From Enoplosus armatus (Eukaryota > Chordata > Actinopteri > Centrarchiformes > Enoplosidae), in assembly GCF_043641665.1 (NCBI RefSeq), contig NC_092193.1, positions 461,501-525,500 on the forward strand: a stretch of 64,000 nt of DNA, in the 5' to 3' direction. Under the pieces are notes generated by a model, which made no database searches, was not told where the DNA came from, and saw only the letters and a list, made by a program, of their open reading frames with translations. Of this stretch, positions 45,701 to 64,000 are shown piece by piece (within the stretch, counting starts at the first letter, position 1; each line of letters begins with the position of its first letter). The position numbers were made by a program, and so were the translations under genes.

Positions 45701-48700
45701 TGTGCAGGTGTTTAGCGATGAGCGACCAGCGCTTCATGCCGTACTTGTGAACCAGCTCAATGACCTGAACAGGAAGTGAGATCACATATCGTAAGTTTAG
45801 AAAAGAGTTCTGATAAACAGCAGCAAAATGATCAGTCCACTGGAGTCCAGTTTGTGTCCATGTGATGAGTCAAAACCAACAAGTCCAAGTCAAAACCAAC
45901 AACTTCACTCCAATATAATGATATTTTCACTCATAAAATAACTGACAGTTATGAGGTTTCTTCAGGACTCCCTGTCCAAACAATATATTGGTTAATATCT
46001 CTGTGAGGGAGTCTGTCAGGTGTTTTTGCGATTGACAGCTTTCGCACGTCACGGTGTCCCTCTGCATAATAAGACCCGCCTCCAGGAAGAAGACAGCAGG
46101 TGCATGTGGAACACCTGCTATCTTTTTATCAAGATGGATCTTCCAGATGTTTATTTCACAGATATTTCCCTGCTTATTCCTATCAAATGATTGCATTTGC
46201 TGTAACGTTACTGTGCGATCCTCATGTGAAGTTGCAGGACTGTTTTCCCATCAGTGAATGATAATCCTGAATCTGTGATCAGCATTGCGTCATTGTTGAC
46301 ATCTACCTAGTGCTTGTTTTATAATCCGGGAGACCATTTTAAAAATGTCACTCTGTCCTCTTCCAGGTCTCCATAGTGGAGAGGAGGTCATGTGACTAGG
46401 TCTGTTTGGCGACACCTGCATGTCTGTCCGTCCTGGGAGAGGGATCCCTCCTCTGTTCCTCTTCCTAAGACTCCTTATCTGAATCAAGGGTCTAAGGATA
46501 GAGGGTGTTGAATGCTGTACAGACTGTGAAGCCCCTTGAGGCAAATATGTAATTTTGGGCCGTATAAATAAAACTGACTAAAGAATTTTATAAGGTTTCG
46601 GTGGGTGGTGAATGAGACTCAGCTGTAATCAAAATCAGAATCAGAATCAGAAATACTTTATTGATCCCGGGGGGAAATTATACAGTACCGGTGCTCCCAT
46701 TCAAGTGTAGAAAGTAGCATAAATTCAGAAATACAAGTATGTACAAAATATAAAAAATTAGAAAAGAAAAGAAAAATATACAGATTTACAATATCTAAGT
46801 GAAAAATAAAAGTAAAAAATATATACAATAGCAATGTTGTTATTGTTGTTATCCATGAATTCTCAAATTTACTGTTTTACAAAAAAGCAGAAAAAAATAG
46901 TAAAGCACATTATTATTTTTTGATTGAGATGCCAAATTACAGTTATTTACTTGCATTCCTGAACAGAAACATTTGTTTTGTGGTTGCAAGAATGCAAGCT
47001 GTTATCAGGGCCAAAGGAGGTCATACCAAATATTAAGATGTTTGGTTAATATATGTGAATAAGGACTATTTAGTTCCAGTTTGTTATTTGCCTCATAAAT
47101 AACAATAACATTTTAGTTTGAAACAAGTTTTTGACAGATTTCTAAAATATTTGTGTTTTCTCATTTTAATGACAGGTGGTCTAATAAATTTGTTAAGCAC
47201 TGTATATATGTATGTATTGTATAATTGTGTATGACTATATATGTATTGCACTGACATTTAAAGAATACATAATAATGAGGTAGTATATGTAGAAGCTTGA
47301 AGCCTTGTGAAGGTTGAAAAGCGCTATATAAGTGAGATCATTTAGCATTTGAGATCATTTTAAGGTGACAGTATGTCAGGACAGGGTTATAATGGGTGAC
47401 ATTTACAGTTTACAGTGTGAGTGTTTACCCTCTCGTCCTCCTCCTGAGTCCAGGGACCTTTGACCAGCTCTGGATTCTTTATTTGCTGCCACCTACGCTG
47501 ACATTCCACATCTGACCTCTGACCCTGAGACACAACGGAGACAGAGACAGAGTTAGGATGCCTTCTGTAACAACAGTTAACAGTGACAGTACGTCTGTAA
47601 CTCACATATGTGGACTGTGGTGTTCGAGGCCCTGAGCAACGACTGCAGGCTGAGAAGTTTCATCATACCATAGAAACTGCATGTCAAGGTCAGGCTTCAG
47701 TGTATATGACAGTGTGGTCACGTTAACATGGTTTGGAGATGGCTGTTTCAGTATATGTGGTGGTTTTTAGCAGGAGAGAACACACACACATGCAGGAAGT
47801 GTTTGCTGTTTTTCATATTGGAGGTCAGTGAGCTCCAGATGTGGTGACCCTGATCTGGGTTGTTTCTGGAGCCTCACTGGTCCTCAGGTGTGTTGTGGTT
47901 GTAGAGTAACTCACAAAGAGTCTGGTGTTTGTTGGTCGTTTACAACCTAAAATACTTCCTCACTCTGATATTGAATGTTGAGCACCCTCTGCTGGACCAC
48001 AAGGCAAACTACTTCAAACACTCTGGAGACTGTCAGGTTTGAATTTGAACAACTTGTTACAGTTTGAATATTTAATGTTTTACCACATTGGAACCAAAGT
48101 TTGAATTTCGAATAAAAAGTGTGTTATAAATATTCTGTCTGTTCTCCGTGTGATCTGGAGAGATACTGACAGGAAGTACAGACACACAGTCCCTAAAATA
48201 TTATACCGATAATATTACTATATTGCTACTCTGGCTGATATAAAAATATCATAAATGCACAGTTGGGTAGCTACAACAGAAGGCATGATAAAGATTTACT
48301 CACCAGGTATAAATACAGTGTGATGACAGAGAAATTTTCTATTCTAAAATATTATAGTGAAATCAAAAATGACACACAAGAAGCATGTAAAGATATTACA
48401 GGATATAGAACAAAGGGCCTGCTAGGATCATGTTTTAGCATCAACACCCACTTACTTTCATTTTTCACACAGTCCTGCAGAACAACAATAACAGCTGCTG
48501 TGCAGCGTTCATAAATATAAACACAGCTGCTGTGCTCAGTCACATCTAACAACCTGCAGCACGTGCTGTTTCTGGCTGGAGGTTCTGTTCTGGTCACATG
48601 ATGTGACAGATGTCAAATAAAACCACTCACTTTAAAATGAAGAGAAACTGAAGACCAGCTGTTTGATCCAAACTCCTTCAGTAGTCTGTACAGCTTCTCA

Positions 48701-50537
48701 TCCTGAGGAGGAAGATCATCATCATCATCATCATCAGTGCTATCAACACAAAAGATACACTGATGTAGGATTTCCAGTGATGGCAAAGACCCTGACTGAT
48801 GTAATAATCATTTGTTACGTCTATTCTTGAACATCGTGGAGGGAGAATACAAGTTTTCTGAGACTTTTAAGGTGTAAACAACAGAAACGCTGATGACAAC
48901 AAAAGTCAACACAAATATAATGTTGTTTGTCCCAAATTAGAGCAACAGAGACAAAATATCAAAACACAACCAGAAACTTATTTGGAAGCCATGGATTTTT
49001 TTTAAATCAACTGTATTTATTAAAATTCAGACACATTTTGTCAGCGAATAAAAGGATGTAAGAACTTATACTAACCTTTATTGAGCTTTAAAGCTTTTAA
49101 ACTGTCATGTCATTTGTTTTCTGCAGAGACAAGTTAGTGAACACAACATTAACACTTTGTCACCTTTAAGTTCCACTATGTTGACCAGCTCGTCTCTCAC
49201 TGAGTCTGTCTGCTGTAGGACAGATAAACCAGGAGCCGAGAGCAAACCAGAACAGATAAACCAGGAGCCGAGAGCAAACCAGAACAGATAAACCAGGAGC
49301 TGAGAGCAAACCGGGACAAATAAACCAGGAGCCGAGAGCAAACCAGAACAGATAAACCAGGAGCCGAGAGCAAACCAGAACAGATAAACCAGGAGCTGAG
49401 AGCAAACCGGGACAAATAAACCAGGAGCCGAGAGCAAACCGGGACAGATAAACCAGGAGCTGAGAGCAAACCGGGACAAATAAACCAGGAGCCGAGAGCA
49501 AACCAGAACAGATAAACCAGGAGCCGAGAGCAAACCAGAACAGATAAACCAGGAGCTGAGAGCAAACCGGGACAAATAAACCAGGAGCCGAGAGCAAACC
49601 GGGACAGATAAACCAGGAGCCGAGAGCAAACCGGGACAGATAAACCAGGAGCTGAGAGTGAACCAGGACAGATACCTGGACACACACACGGTTTCTGAGT
49701 TAGCGCTGAATGCTAACATGATGACCATTACCTCGTCTTTTGTCCATCCAGGCTTCTGTAGAGTCACTCTGGAATATCGTCCATCCAGTCCTTCACGTCC
49801 AGTACAGCTGGAACGACTGTTTGTACTGAGACAGAACGCGACACACAGGGTAAGAGCTGAGACAATCAGGCAATTAATCACTCAACAGAAAATGAACTGC
49901 CAACAATTGATTATTAATTAATCATTTGAGTCCAGAAATGTCTTGGTTCCAGCTTCTCTGATGTCTCAGAGCGTCTGCTTTTCTCTGTTTCATATGTCCG
50001 TTAACTGAATCTCTGGTCGGACAAAACAAGACATCTGAAGACGTCATCTTGGACTCTGGGACTATTTACTGTTATTTTATAGACCAAACATTCATCTATT
50101 AATTGAGAATGGAAATAATTGGTAGTTGCAGCGCTACACACTATATACTAAAGGACCAATCACAGTGTTTTACCTTATGACCTAAAGATCCTGTTTACTG
50201 TCCGTGGGAATGTTTTGAAAATTCTTCCTGTTAGTGAGTTCACGGATCAGTCACCTGTCTGATCATGTGACTGCTCGTGTGATGTCACTGTGTTGTCACC
50301 GTGAAACAAAAATACAACCAGAGCTGGACGTCAGTCTGATGTCCTGAGATGATGTGAATGATCTGTATCTGACCAATCAAGGAAAATCTTATTCCGTGTT
50401 TATATAAGACTAGATTCAGCCCACATTCTGACTCTTAACCCACTGTGACAGGTGTGTGGCAGGTGTGTGGCAGGTGGGGTGTGCACATCAGCTCTCACCA
50501 GGACCTGCGGCTTCTGCTGCTCATCACTGCGGCTCAT
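39672..50537 (-). CDS. mybl1: Myb-related protein A (A-Myb), about 13 coding exons
   Basis: Transcription factor of the MYB family, needed in male meiosis in mammals. Minus-strand exons, 5' to 3': 50537-50499 (tentative start [11 protein letters not shown]), 49755-49732 (tentative), 48702-48631, 47524-47429, 45764-45544, 44749-44563, 44491-44315, 44074-43973, 43066-42965 (acceptor uncertain), 41535-41399, 41225-41054, 40893-40552, 39743-39672. They join in frame to 580 residues. R1 is divergent ([32 protein letters not shown]). R2 and R3 are well kept ([56 protein letters not shown]). Later landmarks are [39 protein letters not shown] and [15 protein letters not shown], in family order. Shorter than human A-Myb (about 750). 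Calling it mybl1 rather than myb or mybl2 rests on synteny with adhfe1 and vxn. Confidence 0.9.
41536..42917. repeat. 1.4-kb CAGN tetranucleotide array, mybl1 intron
   Basis: Continuous mixture of CAGA, CAGT and CAGG tetramers filling most of the intron between mybl1 exons 42965-43066 and 41399-41535, with only a few bases between the array and the exon at 41535. A segment of 328 bp occurs twice in tandem (42241 and 42569 starts) with the same order of variant tetramers, including the rarer agaaagtcag and agaaagccag markers. Confidence 0.95.
46385..46585 (+). mobile_element. L2-type LINE 3' UTR fragment
   Basis: Matches the pattern of a common teleost LINE 3' end: gagagggatccctcctctgt, then tgaatcaagggtctaaggat, tgaagccccttgaggcaaat and a gggccgtataaataaaactg tail. 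No coding part remains. Confidence 0.6.
46625..46750 (-). mobile_element. LINE 3' end, antisense
   Basis: The sequence agaatcagaatcagaaatac then tttattgatcccggggggaa is the reverse complement of a LINE tail with an (ATTCTG)n end, the same type as the end of the element at 13.56 kb and the scrap at 51.63 kb. Confidence 0.6.
49219..49672. repeat. 32-bp minisatellite, mybl1 intron
   Basis: About 14 copies of a 32-bp unit (core gataaaccaggagccgagag) just downstream, in the gene's direction, of the tentative exon at 49732-49755. Variants (agccg/agctg, cagaac/cgggac, agataaa/aaataaa) alternate in a partly regular three-unit pattern. No stop occurs in any minus-strand frame of the unit, so three overlapping open frames of 160-258 codons appear; they are artefacts of the repeat. 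Confidence 0.95.
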
Positions 50538-51325
50538 AGGAACACTGACACACCGAACCGCTGCTGGAGGAAACGCAACAAACACAAACACACACACACA
50601 CACACACAGTTACTCACCATATAACACCAGTCAGGTCATCGTCTGCTGTTTGACTTCGGTGCTGCTGCAGCTTTCAGGCCAGCAGAGGGTGAGACGCATT
50701 TCATTTATTTATAACATGATTTTGTGTCAGCTTCACATGTTTTTCCTTCACTTGTAACAAAAAACCGCCGACTGTAAGGTTAAACAGTCAATTAAATGTC
50801 TGGTTGAAATGGAGCTGCAATGATTAAACTATGAATTGATTAGACAATCAACAGACAAACAGCAACTGTTTTGATGACTGATTCATTGTTTCAGTCATAT
50901 TTTGGTTCCAGTTTCTGTTTTTAAATCAAAACAAGCAAACTGAAGACATCACTGTGGACTGTGCGAAACTGCAAATGCCACTTTTAACTATACTTTCACA
51001 TTTCATAGACTAACAAATTAATCGAGACAATAATCAGCAGATTCATTGATAATGAACTTCATCAAAGTTAGAAACTAAAGTGCTAAAAGAAAAAACTGAC
51101 AGCTCGTAGTTGAAGTGACGGTTAAGCTAACGTTAGCGAGAATTAGCAGGAGCTAGCTGCTGGTAGCCTAAACAGACAGCGATTGAAGTAAAAGTGAGAG
51201 AAAGAGAGATCAAACCGTGACTTCAGCCCGGTAACAGGCTGTACTCTGTGTACCGGCACATTACCGGCTGTATATCCGCTGGTTCACCGTGATAAAGAGA
51301 GAGAGAGAGAGATTGCGACACTTAC

Positions 51326-51440
51326 CGGCAGTTGGTGGAGGAGGAGAAACCGCTCGAGACGGTTCAGCTGTCAGAGCTCGTGCTCCCTGGTCAGCGAACA
51401 CAGGGACTCTCCTCTGATTGGACAGGCCCAGATGTGACGT
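51326..51440 (-). other. mybl1: Putative mybl1 non-coding exon 1 and promoter
   Basis: On the minus strand a consensus donor ctgccg|gtaagtg lies at 51326/51325, preceded by a GC-rich stretch and by a tgacgtcacgtcgcc sequence near 51435-51450 (a CRE-like TGACGTCA). This fits an untranslated first exon spliced to the exon containing the start codon at 50537. No transcript evidence. Confidence 0.45.
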
Positions 51441-52590
51441 CACGTCGCCTTGCCGAAATCATTTATTTATTTATTTATATTAATAAAAGGAGTCACTTTT
51501 TAGACACAACACAAACACACGAACACAAATTAAAAACCCCTAAAACATTCATATTGTGTATTTATGTGCTTGTAAAGTGTAAGATGTATAGTAACACATA
51601 TGTATAATAATATTTGTCTAATTTCCCCCCGGGATCAATAAAGTATTTCTGATTCTGATGTACTTACATATTTCATACATGTACAAGCATGGTAGGCGCA
51701 ATAATTCTCTTCAGGTTCTTTAAATCTCAGACCCTCAAACTGTTCAAAGCTGAATAAAGTTATTGTTGTTGATTCAGCACATTGTACAGAGAGTAAACAA
51801 CATTAACATCAAGATAAAATAATTCAGCACAATACGTTCAATGAAATCAGGCCATTAAACAGAGAATGAAAAGATAAAATACCCAGAGTGAAATAAACAA
51901 ACAGAACAGACAAAGCATATCAGAAGTAAAAGTAAAACAAACACTTAACATCAATAAGAGATATAGGAAGAAGTAATTTAAAGTTCTTTAATGAGACCAG
52001 AAAATCTTAAAATCAATTCTCAAACTGACTGCTAACCAGTGAAGAGAGGCCGAACGGGACTGATATGATATGATTTTGTCTTTTTGAATGTGTTAAGAGT
52101 CTAGCAGTTGCATTTTGTACAAACTGAATGCATAAAATTGTATATTATATTTTTGGCAATGATTTATGACCAAAGAGTGACCCCCCCCCCCTCCCTTGTT
52201 TTATTAAAATATTTTCAAGGTAAAATTATTCAGCAATTTCAAGAAAAAAGATTTGAAGTATGGCTGAAAGAAATAAACTTTTGTGCAAGTTTCCCTGTTT
52301 TCTTTATGTCATCTCTTGAAAAAGATTTGTTGTGCGACCAGATGTAATAGCAGTAATCAATGTATTTCTGTGGAGCATTTATTTAACAGTTAGCTATGTT
52401 ACTACTTTAACTTAACACAAATTAAAACACACACAAAAGACGTGTCCAATAGTCACAAGGCAATATGTAACATAGACATGCTGAGACAAAAACTAAAAAC
52501 AAAATTAAATTGAACAAAATAAAAGAAACAATAATAATGATGCATGAAACAGGATAACAGTGAGAGTTAATAATATCATGTCTTTTCACT
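51441..52590. other. mybl1/wdr33 head-to-head intergenic region
   Basis: Contains a LINE 3' tail at about 51625-51660 (cgggatcaataaagtatttc then a TGATTCTG end), and a further LINE-like stretch at about 51990-52140. A poly-C run is at 52182-52191. No gene seen. Confidence 0.45.
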
Positions 52591-52594
52591 TGGC

Positions 52595-52895
52595 GCGTGG
52601 AAGGGACCATGGATGTATAAAGGGACCCCAAAAAAGTAAAACTCAATCTCCCCGAATCCTTTGCGCGATGACCGGGCGATCTCCCGCCCGTTGTGAAAAT
52701 CTCCCGGCATGCTTTTCTGCAAGGCCGAGACGAAGAAGCGTCATGATGGAGTCCGCTGTTGGCTAACGTGACAAACCGTCTTCATTTCAGATGAATAAAG
52801 TTTGAGACGTTCATGTTTCTTCAGAGAAAAGCTTTACGGAAGAATCTAGCCAATTAATGACAGCTAGATAGCTAACACTGCAGCGGAGATTGTCG
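52595..52895 (+). other. wdr33: wdr33 promoter region and non-coding exon 1
   Basis: A donor attgtcg|gtgagt at 52895/52896 pairs with the acceptor at 56488 before the coding exon. The sequence upstream is relatively GC-rich and contains gcatgcttttctgcaaggcc. The transcription start is not resolved, so the left edge is nominal. Confidence 0.5.

Positions 52896-64000
<11,105 letters not shown>

Larger units (their letters stand above)
45765..47428. other. mybl1 intron with LINE tails
   Basis: Intron between the R1/R2 exon and the R2/R3 exon. Besides the two LINE 3' ends listed separately it holds AT-rich sequence only; no other gene is seen. Confidence 0.5.

Noticed and set aside
49105..49881. 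258-codon and two overlapping 160-173-codon minus-strand frames ([16 protein letters not shown] type repeat)
   Set aside because: Product of the 32-bp minisatellite, whose unit lacks stops in every minus-strand frame; no start context, splice sites or domain.

Overview
This is a piece of a ray-finned (teleost, probably percomorph) fish chromosome. The evidence is long AT-rich introns with GT-AG boundaries, teleost-type L2/Rex-like LINEs, a Ty3/Gypsy chromovirus remnant, Tc1 and hAT DNA transposons, and many micro- and minisatellites. Six protein-coding genes can be modelled exon by exon.

Layout: (1) 225-1334, + strand, the last two coding exons of trim55 (MuRF2). (2) 1.9-5.5 kb, a LINE reverse-transcriptase scrap followed by a nearly complete 5'-truncated L2 element. 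(3) 7165-8802, - strand, crh (corticotropin-releasing hormone) with a TATA box, a non-coding first exon and one coding exon; a 36-bp minisatellite lies just after its stop codon. (4) 10.3-15.2 kb, a degenerate Gypsy element and an internally deleted antisense LINE. (5) 16330-26879, + strand, adhfe1 in 14 exons (466 codons plus stop), with minisatellites in introns 7 and 12. (6) 29.0-31.2 kb, a minisatellite split by an antisense LINE fragment. (7) 31617-36028, + strand, a five-exon, 196-residue gene that I assign to vexin (vxn) from both ends of the protein and its position, but which carries a full SH3 domain. (8) 39672-51440, - strand, mybl1 (A-Myb) in about 13 coding exons, with a 1.4-kb CAGN array and a 32-bp minisatellite in its introns. 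(9) 52.6 kb to the window end, + strand, wdr33 (polyadenylation factor subunit), running off the right edge; its intron 2 holds a hAT fragment and a Tc1-like element with an open 349-residue transposase.

The order trim55-crh-adhfe1-vxn-mybl1 is the same as I recall for human 8q13.1, which supports the gene calls. wdr33 lies elsewhere in human (2q14.3), so the mybl1/wdr33 junction marks a rearrangement relative to mammals. The genes do not form one pathway: trim55 is a muscle ubiquitin ligase, crh a stress neurohormone, adhfe1 a mitochondrial metabolic enzyme, vxn a neurogenesis factor, mybl1 a germ-line transcription factor and wdr33 a housekeeping mRNA 3'-end factor.

The most interesting items are the SH3 domain inside the vexin gene, and an array of about 24 repeats in adhfe1 intron 12, nearly all carrying a copy of the exon 13 splice acceptor. 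All exon models are read by eye from splice signals, reading-frame continuity and remembered family sequences; no alignment or transcript data were available.
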